64,000 nt of DNA from UBA12191 sp964422295 (GCA_964422295.1 CAYRAM010000014.1:1-64000), one strand, 5' to 3'; positions 9,162 through 18,839 are shown, numbered from the stretch's first letter. Translations and numbers: made by a program. Notes: generated from the sequence alone by a model not told the origin.

Positions 9162-9334
9162 TCAAATCTCCGAAGAATGGGAAAAGCTCACCGACTTCTC
9201 ATCTTTTATAGGATCCGAATGCGGAATCAGAACGGGATCCCACCGATGTGAAGTCCCCTGCATTCGACCACGATACCGTCAAGAAACTGTTAAGATGAAA
9301 ATAAAGATCCTGTAAGCACGCCTGCTAGATTCGC

Positions 9335-10924
9335 TCAGCCTTCCCGAGAGGAAGCAAATTTCAACTCTTCACGAATCTGCTCCAGTGCCCCCGTAAAGCG
9401 CAAATCCTCGGGCTTTTCAGCGACAGCATTTTCGTAGTATCGAACCGCCTGCTCAAGATTGCCCAGTTCGTATGCCACTTCTGCGAGACCCGCCAATCCG
9501 TCCGCTTTTGAAGCCGGCAAACCTGCTGCAGCCCCATAGGAATCGCGGGCTTCATCGAGGTCTCCCTGATCCAGATACAAATCGCCCAGGAGGAGCCAGG
9601 TTTTACCATCGTTTCGATTGATGACAGTCACCGATTCAAGGGCTTCGATCGCCAAATCACTCTTTCCCGATCCCATCAGAATCGAAGCTTTACGAGAAAT
9701 GGCTTCTGCTTTCTGATCTGAATCTCCTTCAACCTGTGCATACACCTGCAAAGCGTCATCGAGAAGACCGGCTTCTTCGAGCAAAGTTCCATAGTAAAAA
9801 AGTTCTTTCGCTGACATTTGCTGAAGATCATCAGAAAAAGCCCTGGAAAACCAGATAGCCCCACGATCTGGTTGATTCAGATCGAGTGAATAGATGTCGG
9901 ATAATTGAAGACAAGCCTGCTTCGTAGATTTATTGATTCCGACGATGCGAAGATATGATTCATAGCTGTCAGCAGCTTTTGCCGATTGCTCCAACGCCTC
10001 ATAGCTACGCGCTTTCAACTCCAGATAATACGCATTAGCTGGGTATCGAGTCAAAATGCTGTCGAGCTTTCGAATTGCTTCTTCGTATCTCTTCAATTCG
10101 AAATCGAGAGTCACCCCCCAGCTCAAATACTCTTCATTTCCTGGATCTTGAACTCTGGCTTCATCGATGGCAATTCTGGCAGCTTCCAGGAGAGTCATAT
10201 CACCCTTCTGGCTACCGACCTCATATTGAGCTTGAGCCAAAAGAAACAGATTTTCTCCTGAGCGGTAACCCGCAGCGAGCTCTTTGCTGAATGCCTTCAT
10301 CGCTCCTTCAAAGTTGCCACTGCTAAACTGAAGTTTTCCGAGATTGATCCGGGCCATTCGATTGCTGGAATCAAGATCAACGGCCTCGCTGAATGCACGG
10401 ATCGCCCCATCCATATCTCCGGTATCATTTTTTGCAGCGCCAATTACCACGAGATAGTTGGCTTTCTCAACTGACTCCATGGGCGGAATAATGGGATCCC
10501 CCGACTCATCCGCAAGAACTTCATCTTCATTTCCTGCAGCCCGCGCCTCTTCGTAAGTACGCTGAGCATCCTCATCTTCAGCCAATAGTGGTTCCAGAAT
10601 CCCAAGGCAACCATCTGCGTCCCCGGACATCACTCTGGATACGGCCTCCTTATATGCTTCTTGACGATCGACCCTGCGATTGACCAGAAGTGCTCGCAAC
10701 TTCAGTTTGCGCTCTTCCTCATCCAGTTGTGCGACTGCTTCGTTGTTCTGAACCTGAACCTGATCGGCTACCGTTATTTGCTTCTGTTCCTGTTCATAAG
10801 CGGCTCTTTGAGCCTCAGTCATCGTCTTGCAACCCACCAATCCGGAGCTCAGGCCCAAGATCAACAGGAAATATCCGCAGCTCATATAGAGTAGATGGAA
10901 GCAGTGGTGAATTTGATTCTTCAT
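9335..10924 (-). CDS. TPR lipoprotein of the TonB2-type cluster
   Basis: Start chosen at 10924, where a lipoprotein signal begins (MKNQIHHCFHLLYMSCGYF...LSSGLVGCKTM, lipobox LVGC); the frame is open further upstream but overlaps the preceding tonB gene. The product is about 529 residues. A charged coiled-coil-like stretch after the lipobox (TEAQRAAYEQEQKQITVADQ) leads into many tetratricopeptide repeats from about residue 150 to the C-terminus (GDMDGAIRAFSEAVDLDSSN, GNFEGAMKAFSKELAAG, GNLEQAVRYYENAVAEKPED). It is the last gene of the exbB-exbD-tonB run, four bases after tonB. In Vibrio-type TonB2 clusters a TPR protein holds the same position and is thought to assist energy transduction; its exact role is not known. 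Confidence 0.85.
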   Translation of the reverse strand: MKNQIHHCFHLLYMSCGYFLLILGLSSGLVGCKTMTEAQRAAYEQEQKQITVADQVQVQNNEAVAQLDEEERKLKLRALLVNRRVDRQEAYKEAVSRVMSGDADGCLGILEPLLAEDEDAQRTYEEARAAGNEDEVLADESGDPIIPPMESVEKANYLVVIGAAKNDTGDMDGAIRAFSEAVDLDSSNRMARINLGKLQFSSGNFEGAMKAFSKELAAGYRSGENLFLLAQAQYEVGSQKGDMTLLEAARIAIDEARVQDPGNEEYLSWGVTLDFELKRYEEAIRKLDSILTRYPANAYYLELKARSYEALEQSAKAADSYESYLRIVGINKSTKQACLQLSDIYSLDLNQPDRGAIWFSRAFSDDLQQMSAKELFYYGTLLEEAGLLDDALQVYAQVEGDSDQKAEAISRKASILMGSGKSDLAIEALESVTVINRNDGKTWLLLGDLYLDQGDLDEARDSYGAAAGLPASKADGLAGLAEVAYELGNLEQAVRYYENAVAEKPEDLRFTGALEQIREELKFASSREG

Positions 10925-10928
10925 TGTC

Positions 10929-11750
10929 TTATCTCGCATCCTCGATCTTGAAGACGTAGTTGTACTCTCTCCACGATTCGATCGGCTTGCCATTGGCATC
11001 CAATGCCGCATCGAAAGTCCATTGCCCAAGAACTTTTTCTATCGCCTCTTCAAACAAGCCCGCTGGTTGAGCAGAGAGGATTTCGTACTCCTCGATTTTC
11101 CCATCCCTATCGATCAGCATTCTCAAACGAACAAAGCCACCGATCTGTTTCTGTAAAGCCTTCTTTGGATAGTTCGGTTTTTTCAGGTACACGGGTCGAG
11201 CTTCACGTGAAAGAGCCCCAGCACCTGAATTTCGTTCACGTTGACCCCGATCTCGCATTTCTCGTATGGCACGGCGCTGTTCTTGATAGTTCACCAACTC
11301 CATCGCCTCACCTGCGATCGCATCAAAGGACTGGGACGTGGGAAGAGAAACTCCACCCGTACCTGCACCACCCAGGCCTGCCATCAAGTTCATTCCGGAA
11401 AAACCGCTACGAACACCTGAGCGCATGCTGGAGGCTTTACGGGGTGTGGCTGATCGCCTTGGCCTGGCCTTTCGTGCAATCGTTTTTTGCTGAGGCTTGG
11501 GCTCATCCCGCTTCATTTCACGACGTTTGGGTTCTTGCTTGGGAGGCTTTCTGGGAGGAGCTTTTGCTGCTCTTTTTTGCGCCACTTTAAAACGAAACTG
11601 GGGCGCCACTGCCCGTTCTTCCTGAATGCCCACCGGCTGTAACCACGCCAATACCAAAAGCACAAAGAGAGCGAAGCCTCCGCCAAGTGCCAATGTTTTC
11701 AGGATACCGGTAAAGCCTCCAGGGCTTCTGTTCAACTTGGCAGCATTCAC
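10929..11750 (-). CDS. tonB: TonB family protein
   Basis: 273 residues, GTG start at 11750 overlapping the exbD stop (GTGA). One N-terminal membrane segment (about 17-37), then a Pro/Lys/Arg-rich periplasmic spacer (PPRKPPKQEPKRREMKRDEP), a Gly-rich stretch, and a C-terminal TonB domain from about residue 190 (ARPVYLKKPNYPKKALQKQ, GFVRLRMLIDRDGKIEEYEI, FEEAIEKVLGQWTFDAA). TonB carries the energy of the ExbB/ExbD proton channel to outer-membrane receptors. The likely partner is the receptor at 16002-18839 in the same cluster. Length and order fit TonB2-type proteins. Confident call. Confidence 0.93.
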   Translation of the reverse strand: MNAAKLNRSPGGFTGILKTLALGGGFALFVLLVLAWLQPVGIQEERAVAPQFRFKVAQKRAAKAPPRKPPKQEPKRREMKRDEPKPQQKTIARKARPRRSATPRKASSMRSGVRSGFSGMNLMAGLGGAGTGGVSLPTSQSFDAIAGEAMELVNYQEQRRAIREMRDRGQRERNSGAGALSREARPVYLKKPNYPKKALQKQIGGFVRLRMLIDRDGKIEEYEILSAQPAGLFEEAIEKVLGQWTFDAALDANGKPIESWREYNYVFKIEDAR

Positions 11751-12154
11751 AGATTTCCATTTCCTGTAGCAATACTGATGTCTTCAGCCCCGGCCAGCTT
11801 GCATTCGTCAATCACCCGTGTCAGCAAACCTGTCCTGACGGCTTCATCTGCCACGACGACCAGTGCCGCTTTGGGTGTCTTGTTACGTGCTTGAGAGACA
11901 GTAGGACGAACATTACTCAAATCAATCCGTTTACCATTCATGTGAATGGTTCCCGCAGAAGAAATCCCAACCATGATGACATCACCGGTCTTGGCCTCGC
12001 CAGTTGCTGCTGTCGGCCTCTTGACCTCTATGCCGGTTTCTTTGGTGAAGTTCATGTTGACGATGAAGAAAATCAGCAACAAGAATGTCATGTCAATCAT
12101 CGGTGACATATCCACAGAGGCCTCTTCAAGAGCGCTATTTCGCCTACTCTTCAA
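11747..12154 (-). CDS. exbD: ExbD/TolR family proton-channel subunit
   Basis: 135 residues: short cytoplasmic N-terminus, one membrane helix with the essential aspartate (MSPMIDMTFLLLIFFIV, Asp 21), then a periplasmic ExbD/TolR domain (EVKRPTAATGE, ...ALVVVADEAVRTGLLTRVID). It overlaps exbB by 11 bases and tonB by 4, so translation is probably coupled. It acts with ExbB to use proton flow to drive TonB. TolR is the alternative, but the adjacent TonB and absence of TolA/TolB favour ExbD. Confidence 0.93.
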   Translation of the reverse strand: MKSRRNSALEEASVDMSPMIDMTFLLLIFFIVNMNFTKETGIEVKRPTAATGEAKTGDVIMVGISSAGTIHMNGKRIDLSNVRPTVSQARNKTPKAALVVVADEAVRTGLLTRVIDECKLAGAEDISIATGNGNL

Positions 12155-12866
12155 TGCGGGCTCCTTTCAAATCGGAATTTGAATTCTCCGTTTTATGATT
12201 CCGAAGGAGAAGAGAAGTTTTGCGAATCTCTTCCTGCAAAACCTGCCCCCTGCGCGAGAGAATTCCCAAGGCGACGATTCCAGGCAATGAAACCACCAAG
12301 CCAACATTAGTCGCTAAAAGAGCAATACGAATTCCCGAAGAGAGCGCTTTGGGATCCGTACCAGAGGAGAGCATCATTGCTGAAAAAGTGGCAATCATTC
12401 CAGTGACGGTGCCCATCAATCCCATCAATGGTGCAGTTCTGGCAAATGTTGAAAGCAGAGGGATACTGGTTTCGATAGCCAGATTTTCAGAGAGTTCTGC
12501 TTGTTGAGTTTCCAGTTGCTGAATCTTGCTTCCACGACGACCTTGCCCCAGCAAGCATCGCTGAATGAAACGACCATGTGGCGTTTGATATTTCTGACAA
12601 GCGAGCTCCAGTTTCTTCCTGGTATCGGCATTATCTACTTCCAAAAATGAGGTCAGACATTTTTGGAAGCCGACTTTATCTTCTAAAAGGCTTCTCCGGA
12701 ATGTTGGGATGAACCTGAAGAAGGAACGGGGTTCGTACAGATATCGAAAGCGATCCACCGCCAGATAGCAAATCACAAAACAGGTGCCCATCAGGGGAAC
12801 CATGACCCCCAAGGTCCCTTCCTCAATCAACTTGCCCAGTCGTTCAAAGAGATCCAGAAGCATCAT
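12144..12866 (-). CDS. exbB: ExbB/TolQ/MotA family proton-channel protein
   Basis: 240 residues. One N-terminal membrane helix (about 20-40, VMVPLMGTCFVICYLAV), a cytoplasmic loop (RRSLLEDKVGFQKC...), then two helices with the family core ARTAPLMGLMGTVTGMIATF and a third segment LLATNVGLVVSLPGIVAL. The ATG overlaps the stop of the upstream gene (ATGA at 12863-12866). This is the short ExbB of the pair; the longer homologue with a periplasmic domain is directly upstream. Together with ExbD it should form the inner-membrane motor for TonB. Confidence 0.92.
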   Translation of the reverse strand: MMLLDLFERLGKLIEEGTLGVMVPLMGTCFVICYLAVDRFRYLYEPRSFFRFIPTFRRSLLEDKVGFQKCLTSFLEVDNADTRKKLELACQKYQTPHGRFIQRCLLGQGRRGSKIQQLETQQAELSENLAIETSIPLLSTFARTAPLMGLMGTVTGMIATFSAMMLSSGTDPKALSSGIRIALLATNVGLVVSLPGIVALGILSRRGQVLQEEIRKTSLLLRNHKTENSNSDLKGARIEE

Positions 12867-14464
12867 CCGTTGATTTTCTCTTCCTCAGGAGAATCGAGAT
12901 CGACTCCATCCTGAGTCGTCTCAGGTTCTTCCTCGTGAAGATCATTCGGAGCTGAATCTAACACTGGATCAGAAATTGAAGTTCCCGCTTCATCGACGAT
13001 CTCACCACGCATTTTCAGAATTTCGATCAATGCAGACATCGCACCGGATTCTATTTTCCCAACTGATTTTTCCGCGATGGAGCCGAGTATCCCTCTCATC
13101 AACAAACTGGGGATCGCAACGTAGAGACCGCCTTGGGTGGTAATCAGTGCTTCCGATATCCCTCCTGCAAGATTTCTTGGATCACTGGCGCCGAAAATTA
13201 CCAAGTTCTGGAAGGTTCCAATCATTCCTGTAACAGTACCAAGCAGACCCATCAAAGGAGCGACTGCAGCGCAGAGAGCGATCATGGCGAGCCTTGACCG
13301 GTAAATCGGAGCAACGGTCATCATCGCATCCTCGATGGAACTTTCGATGATCTCCTCTGGTTGATCTGAATTTTCCAAGGCTGCCAGCATGACTGTTCCT
13401 ACGGGGTTATTCAGACCTCTCGCCTTTTGAATTGCAGTTTCGAGGTCGCCGTTTTGAAGAGGCTTGAGAACCTTGTCTACCGAGGCCTGGATCCCCATCG
13501 ACTTGATAAACAACACCAATGCGCGCTCGAAAATCATCAACAGGGAGAAGGTCGCCAAAGCGACAAGCCCCCACATAAAGCTGCCACCTTTTTCAAACCA
13601 TTCCGCCCAGCTGTCTCCTGCCGCCAGAGAAGCGAACCCGGCGCCCCCACTCACATCGACGGGCAATTTTCCTCCCGCTGATGGGTTAGCCACGAAATCA
13701 CGAATCAGGAGAACCTGTTCACTCGTCAAACCTTCCGAAAGCCCTTCAGGGGTATCCCCTGTGATCTCATCTTTTACCAGCCGCCCTGAGAATGAGCCCT
13801 GACTGAAATAATTATCGACCAGCCCCAATCGAAGAACATCGGCCTCGGCGATCCGACGCCCATCATCCACGACTTGCACATCAGTCTTGAATGAACTCGT
13901 AGTCTCAGCCGCAGACAAGACTTGATTGAAACTCTTCAAAAGAAAGTCGAGATCGCTGTTTTCATCCAACTTCTCCAACTCAAGTTTGGCCGCCAATGAA
14001 GGACCAAACTCAGGGGCCTCGAGAGAAAACACGCCCGTCGAGAACCGACCATTCAAATCCGCGATTTGATTTCTCAGTTCACTGTTCACAGCGGCAGACA
14101 TGCTCTTCAGCGAATCCCTTTTGGCTTCAACTTCCAAACGGTTGAACTCTTTATCAGCGAGCTTGTTTTGAAGTTCCGTGACCTGATTTCTAAGTTCTGT
14201 TTCCTTGCTGGCAGCATTAAAAACAGACTCAGTCAGTGAACGGATTTCTTCAGAGAGCTCTTTTTGGTCTTTTTCCCACTGATCTTCGAGAACTGCCAAT
14301 TCGGAACTGATTTCTTCAATCGCAGCTTCCAATACGGACTTTTCTGCAGCCTTCGCTTGGGGAGGTGCACTGGGCGCTGAACCCGCATCAACGGTGATGC
14401 CATCCTGCGCCTGAACAAATGCACATAGAAAAACAGAACCCAGGAAAATCAAATGCCGCAACAT
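12863..14464 (-). CDS. TtpC-type ExbB homologue with periplasmic coiled-coil domain
   Basis: 533 residues. Signal peptide (MLRHLIFLGSVFLCAFVQAQ), then about 260 periplasmic residues that begin with a coiled coil (IEEISSELAVLEDQWEKDQ ... ELRNQVTELQNKLADKE). A first membrane helix lies near 292-312 (GLVALATFSLLMIFERALV), and the MotA/TolQ/ExbB core follows (VAPLMGLLGTVTGMIGTF; TTQGGLYVAIPSLLMRG). An acidic C-terminal tail ends the protein. This layout is that of TtpC, the extra ExbB-like protein needed by Vibrio TonB2 systems. The stop and start of neighbours touch: one shared base with the DUF3450 gene and 4 with exbB. Confidence 0.9.
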   Translation of the reverse strand: MLRHLIFLGSVFLCAFVQAQDGITVDAGSAPSAPPQAKAAEKSVLEAAIEEISSELAVLEDQWEKDQKELSEEIRSLTESVFNAASKETELRNQVTELQNKLADKEFNRLEVEAKRDSLKSMSAAVNSELRNQIADLNGRFSTGVFSLEAPEFGPSLAAKLELEKLDENSDLDFLLKSFNQVLSAAETTSSFKTDVQVVDDGRRIAEADVLRLGLVDNYFSQGSFSGRLVKDEITGDTPEGLSEGLTSEQVLLIRDFVANPSAGGKLPVDVSGGAGFASLAAGDSWAEWFEKGGSFMWGLVALATFSLLMIFERALVLFIKSMGIQASVDKVLKPLQNGDLETAIQKARGLNNPVGTVMLAALENSDQPEEIIESSIEDAMMTVAPIYRSRLAMIALCAAVAPLMGLLGTVTGMIGTFQNLVIFGASDPRNLAGGISEALITTQGGLYVAIPSLLMRGILGSIAEKSVGKIESGAMSALIEILKMRGEIVDEAGTSISDPVLDSAPNDLHEEEPETTQDGVDLDSPEEEKING

Positions 14465-15342
14465 TACTGATCTCCCTTCACTTTTAGCGAAGGAACTTGT
14501 AGGTTCACCAACCCGGGAGTTCTTTTCCGATTCAAAATATCAACCGCCATCAGATAGCCTGTAGCAGAGTCTGAAGAGTCTTTTGAGATTCCGCTTTCAA
14601 TAGATTGCCCTGGACCAGCCCAGCCGAAGACATTGCCTTCAGCATCTGAGAAAACCACTCCCAAGAGCCCAAAATGAAATCCTTCGATTCCCCTGGTTTC
14701 GCCATCTACTTCGACTTCAATGATTCCAAACTCCACGAGCCGCCCAAGGGCCTCTTGCTCCTTGACCATTCGTCCTGCGGCAGCAATCGCAGCCTGAGCA
14801 GATGTGTCTTCATTACGGATTAACTGTAATGCGGTTTCGACAGAAGCCACTCTTTCAGACTTCTTCCACGGAATCCCATTGGAGATTCGATTTTTGAGGG
14901 ACTGCAGAAATCCAACGACCCGTTCTTTCAATCGATTTTCCTGGGTCTGTATTTCCATTGATTCGTTGACTGCCAGTGAAGTTTTTGCGTCTGATTCGGA
15001 TATTTTTTGATCAAGCTCTGACAGCTGCTTCTGAATCGCGTTATTTAAACGCTCCTGATTACGAGATTCGTATCTCAACTGATCGAGACGGTTCAACTGA
15101 GCCTTGCGACGCTCCAACTCTTCCAGCGAACGCCGACGCAATTTTTCCTGGAGCGTAGAAAGCTCAATTTCCAGGCTACCTGCGCTTATTTTGGCGGTCG
15201 ATTCCCCGCCCGTATTGGCATCTTGCCCAACCACTGTATTCAAAGAAAACTGAGAATAGATCCCCAGCAGAAGCAAAAGGATCAGGCTTCGAGAACTCAC
15301 CATGTACATTTCTCGTTCTTCCCGTTTCATGACGTATTCCAT
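14464..15342 (-). CDS. DUF3450-like periplasmic coiled-coil protein
   Basis: 292 residues in the annotated frame. Several ATGs lie close together at the start (codons 1, 5, 12, 14); the signal sequence MVSSRSLILLLLLGIYSQFS follows the last, so the true start could be up to 39 bases inside. A long coiled coil occupies about residues 50-125 (ELSTLQEKLRRRSLEELERR, RNQERLNNAIQKQLSELDQK). The second half has VVGFLQSLKNRISNGIPWKK, LVEFGIIEVEVDGETRGIEG and GLLGVVFSDAEGNVFGWA, consistent with DUF3450. DUF3450 genes stand upstream of ttpC-exbB-exbD-tonB in TonB2-type operons; the role is unknown but presumably periplasmic. Overlaps the next gene by one base. Confidence 0.82.
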   Translation of the reverse strand: MEYVMKREEREMYMVSSRSLILLLLLGIYSQFSLNTVVGQDANTGGESTAKISAGSLEIELSTLQEKLRRRSLEELERRKAQLNRLDQLRYESRNQERLNNAIQKQLSELDQKISESDAKTSLAVNESMEIQTQENRLKERVVGFLQSLKNRISNGIPWKKSERVASVETALQLIRNEDTSAQAAIAAAGRMVKEQEALGRLVEFGIIEVEVDGETRGIEGFHFGLLGVVFSDAEGNVFGWAGPGQSIESGISKDSSDSATGYLMAVDILNRKRTPGLVNLQVPSLKVKGDQ

Positions 15343-15363
15343 CTCTCTAAGTCAGCGACTCGA

Positions 15364-15993
15364 TCAACCAGGGATCGATAGAATCTTTAATGTCCCGTTA
15401 TCCAATTCGACAACCGAACCGAACAACTCCAACAGATGGGTTTCACCCGTCAATTTATCTTTCACCTCGACCAATGGTTTATTGTGTAGTTTAAAGCCAT
15501 CGTAATACTCCACGCTGTCAAAAAACGTGCCTTTATATTCGAGGTGTTCCCAACCATAACTGTCAAATTTTTCGAGCATCCCGCCCATGCTTTTCATTCT
15601 CAGCAATTCCCAGTGGAACTCGCCTTTTTTGGAAGACATGTGAATACTTTTCTCAAACTCAGGCCATAATACATCGAGATAGAATTGCTCCGTTACCACC
15701 AAATTCTTGATTCTCAAGCCATCTCTCGTCACAACGCCCACCAGAAACTCCCGACTCAATTCATCCATGTCGGATATTTCCCTCGTTTCCACCTCTGGAT
15801 CAAAAACGGGGATCAAACGCGGAGGTGGAATTTGATAGTGGTGTTCCTGCGTTTCTTCGGAACTGACTTTGGTGATATTCTGCTTTTCACTCTGCTCAAC
15901 AACGCCGACGGAATCCGATTCCCGTTCAGCGACACAGGAGGGAAGAATCAACAAAAGCAGGATCAATAAGAGGTCTTTTGAAGCAAACATCAT
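15364..15993 (-). CDS. Lipoprotein of unknown function in the TonB cluster
   Basis: 209 residues with a lipoprotein signal (MMFASKDLLLILLLLILPSC, lipobox LPSC). After a low-complexity Ser/Glu/Gln linker the rest (about 60-209) is a compact mixed domain with many aromatic and charged residues (FYLDVLWPEFEKSIHM, YKGTFFDSVEYYDGFKLHNK, LLELFGSVVELDNGTLKI). No motif I recognise. It lies between the TonB-dependent receptor (8-base gap) and the DUF3450 gene (21-base gap), so it is likely cotranscribed and may serve the same uptake system. Function not assigned. Confidence 0.75.
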   Translation of the reverse strand: MMFASKDLLLILLLLILPSCVAERESDSVGVVEQSEKQNITKVSSEETQEHHYQIPPPRLIPVFDPEVETREISDMDELSREFLVGVVTRDGLRIKNLVVTEQFYLDVLWPEFEKSIHMSSKKGEFHWELLRMKSMGGMLEKFDSYGWEHLEYKGTFFDSVEYYDGFKLHNKPLVEVKDKLTGETHLLELFGSVVELDNGTLKILSIPG

Positions 15994-16001
15994 TTTTCAA
16001 T

Positions 16002-18839
16002 CTAAAAATCCACTGAATAACTCAAACTGCAACCAATGCCTTTTCGATAACTTTCAGCAATCTCTTCATTGACCTGAAACTTGTAGTCTTCATCGAGAAT
16101 ATTTGTGAGTTTCAGTTTGAGCTTACCGCTCTCAAATCTTTTTGAAATTATCCAATCGAGATCCAATCGAGGTTGCTCATATTCGTCAGGCAATCCGTTT
16201 GCCCCCACACTTGAGATACGCTCTCCAAATGTATTGAACTGTAAACTCGATTCCAGGCCCAAGTCTGGACTCTCCCAGTAAATTCCCAAATTGGCCACAT
16301 ACTCAGGTTGACCTTGCAGAGGTCTTTTCAAATTTGTTTGAGCCAGCAAAGGCGTAACAATCGCAGTTACTTCACTATCAATATAGGCCAGGTTCAAACT
16401 GAGCAGGAATCCTTCAAACACTGGATTCAACCTGGAAAGATCTGTGCGCGCTTCCATTTCAATACCAAAGAGGTCTCCGTCTTTGGCATTGAGGAAACTC
16501 TTGATCAAAGCCGATGCGGCCTGCAGTTGCACCTGTTCGATGGGCTTATCCAGCTTCTTGTAAAACAATCCCATTGAAAATATCTCATCAGGAGTGGGAT
16601 ATGTTTCATAACGCACATCAAAGTTTTGTAGTGTTGCGGTCTCCAAATCAGGATTTCCCTGAACCGAAAAACTTCCGAGAGTATCCGTGTACTGAGCCTC
16701 TGAGAGTTCCCTTAATTGGGGACGACTCACTGTTTGGCTGATACCCACTCTCAGTTGTCGATTTTCTTCTACTTCATAAGTCAGGTTGATTGCCGGTAGT
16801 AGGTCGGTCGTTTTATTAACCGCTTCGATCTCACCATTTCCGAACAATTCAAATGTACGTACCTCTTGATTCGAGGCTTCCATTCGCAGGCCGCCCTGAA
16901 CCCTGAACTGTTCGGAAAGCAGAAATGAAGTCGCTGCAAAACCTGAATACAGTTGCTGCTGAGCATCATAATTGTCAGTTGATCGGGTGAACTCTTCTAG
17001 AACAAATCCCGTGGGATGTATGTTTTCATCGATAAACAAAAGTTCAGCAGGAAGTGAAAAGTCGATGGGGATACCGTTAGCATTGTTGACTCCCGCACGC
17101 CTGTAACGGAAGAGCCTTGCTGAAAAGTTACGATCCCGAAAAGTCATCCCTAACCCGAATTTCAAATACTGGGATGGAAGCAATGCCAGAGGATCTGCAT
17201 TTGGATCTTTCATGGCGAATGGGCTAAAGGGAATCGAGATTTGGGCCGCTGTATCAATCACGTTTTCATCCAGAAAGTAGAAATCTCTACTTCCGCTGAA
17301 TGATTTGTCATACCAGCGATACTTTTCAATGATGGTATCCGGTACTCCATCTGAATCAGTATCCACCTGCAATGCTGACAACTCATACTTGTTAGAGCGC
17401 GTATCAGGCTCATCCCTTTCCGTATAGGAATAAGAAGTTTTCCAGGTCAGTAATGAATCTCCCACAAGTAAATGCTCGCCGGTTAACTGGGAGTTAAAGA
17501 TGGCTCTCTCAATGTAACGGAACTGTGTGAATCGAACAGGCTCGCCATTATCAACATTGACGCCTTCTGTGAGATTGACCGAATCTGAGGTGTTCCTTGA
17601 CATAATATTGCGGAAAGAGATTTTTTGAGCCGGAGAGTGCTCATAGGTCATACTGAAGATCCCTGTGAGATCGACACCAAAAGAGCTGGAGTCGATGGTG
17701 TAGTCATTGAAAAGAACGAGGTCTTCTCCAGCGACACCAAAATCGACTTTTCTACGATCTTCAATGTTCTGATAGGAGTTTGAATACGAGAGCGATCCGA
17801 CATATCCAAATCTCGACAAACCGTCTAATTCCACTTTATCGCCGAAGGCAAAATCAAATCCGAACCCCGGCATTGCCGTTGATTCCATGAGTGCCCAGTT
17901 GTTGTTGAAACTTCTTCCGACCGCCTGTACGCCTTCTGCACCCAAATTTCCGATAGCTATTCTTACTGAGGGAAATCCATCGGGAAGTCCGCGAGTTCCG
18001 TCATCAAACCCCAGGAAGTCGTAATTCCCGCCCTTGTATGTATTAAAATTTTCAAAGGTAGTCTGGGAATTATAAGAAGTTCCAATTCCTATTTTTGTGA
18101 ATGCACTTTCCGGGACACCCACCGTAGTGATTCGAACAGATCCACCCGCAAACTCCCCCGGTAATTCCGGTGAGTAAGACTTTGAGACCACTACAGATTC
18201 GATAATGCTTGAAGGAAAAAGATCGAGAGGAACGACTTTTTTAGCCGGCTCTGGAGAAGGAATACTGGTCCCATCCAAAAGCGTCTGACTGTATCGCCCA
18301 CCCAAACCTCTTACGTACGCGAACTTTCCTCCCACAATAGTGACCGCTGGTAATCGACTGACGACTTCACCCGCATCAGAGGAACCACTCTTCGATATCT
18401 CTTCTGCACCAACTCGATCACTCACTTCTGTAGCGAATCGCCTTTCCAGTAATTGCTTTCTTGCACTGGCCTCGAGAAGTCTTCCTCGAACTTCGATGGT
18501 GCTGGCATCCGAATCCTCTGGGAGAATCACGGGAATATTAATTGATTCTCCTGCTGTAACGGTGACTGGAACCCGCTGAGTCAAAAAGCCTGGAGCCGAA
18601 ACCTCAACGATTAGCTCACCGGCCTTGACCGTAGCTGAAAAGGCCCCCTCAAGGCTCGTCGCAAGAGTAATGTCAGCCTGGCCCGGTGATTCTATTTTTA
18701 TAGCGGCGGCGCCGATGGGGGAATTGTCTGAGGCTCTCGTAACCACTCCCGAGAGCAATGCAGAAGGTTCTTGCCCAATCAGGTCTTTCATGAAGACAGG
18801 AAACAGGAGAGGGATCAGAATTGTCAGCTTCAAATTCAT
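16002..18839 (-). CDS. TonB-dependent outer-membrane receptor
   Basis: 945 residues, signal peptide followed by a carboxypeptidase-regulatory-like beta-sandwich (about 27-112: LLSGVVTRASDNSPIGAAAI ... GFLTQRVPVTV). A plug domain follows at about 125-240 (SGSSDAGEVVSRLPAVTIVG, FAYVRGLGGRYSQTLLDG, IESVVVSKSYSPELPGEFAG). The remainder is the beta-barrel, ending in the aromatic residue F (SYSVDF) as outer-membrane barrels do. The GEVVSRLP.V and RGLGGRY plug resembles receptors used for sugars or other large organic substrates more than siderophore receptors, but the substrate cannot be read from sequence. It heads the minus-strand cluster with its own DUF3450/TtpC/ExbB/ExbD/TonB/TPR energising genes. 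The 450-base divergent region upstream contains inverted repeats. Confidence 0.93.
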   Translation of the reverse strand: MNLKLTILIPLLFPVFMKDLIGQEPSALLSGVVTRASDNSPIGAAAIKIESPGQADITLATSLEGAFSATVKAGELIVEVSAPGFLTQRVPVTVTAGESINIPVILPEDSDASTIEVRGRLLEASARKQLLERRFATEVSDRVGAEEISKSGSSDAGEVVSRLPAVTIVGGKFAYVRGLGGRYSQTLLDGTSIPSPEPAKKVVPLDLFPSSIIESVVVSKSYSPELPGEFAGGSVRITTVGVPESAFTKIGIGTSYNSQTTFENFNTYKGGNYDFLGFDDGTRGLPDGFPSVRIAIGNLGAEGVQAVGRSFNNNWALMESTAMPGFGFDFAFGDKVELDGLSRFGYVGSLSYSNSYQNIEDRRKVDFGVAGEDLVLFNDYTIDSSSFGVDLTGIFSMTYEHSPAQKISFRNIMSRNTSDSVNLTEGVNVDNGEPVRFTQFRYIERAIFNSQLTGEHLLVGDSLLTWKTSYSYTERDEPDTRSNKYELSALQVDTDSDGVPDTIIEKYRWYDKSFSGSRDFYFLDENVIDTAAQISIPFSPFAMKDPNADPLALLPSQYLKFGLGMTFRDRNFSARLFRYRRAGVNNANGIPIDFSLPAELLFIDENIHPTGFVLEEFTRSTDNYDAQQQLYSGFAATSFLLSEQFRVQGGLRMEASNQEVRTFELFGNGEIEAVNKTTDLLPAINLTYEVEENRQLRVGISQTVSRPQLRELSEAQYTDTLGSFSVQGNPDLETATLQNFDVRYETYPTPDEIFSMGLFYKKLDKPIEQVQLQAASALIKSFLNAKDGDLFGIEMEARTDLSRLNPVFEGFLLSLNLAYIDSEVTAIVTPLLAQTNLKRPLQGQPEYVANLGIYWESPDLGLESSLQFNTFGERISSVGANGLPDEYEQPRLDLDWIISKRFESGKLKLKLTNILDEDYKFQVNEEIAESYRKGIGCSLSYSVDF

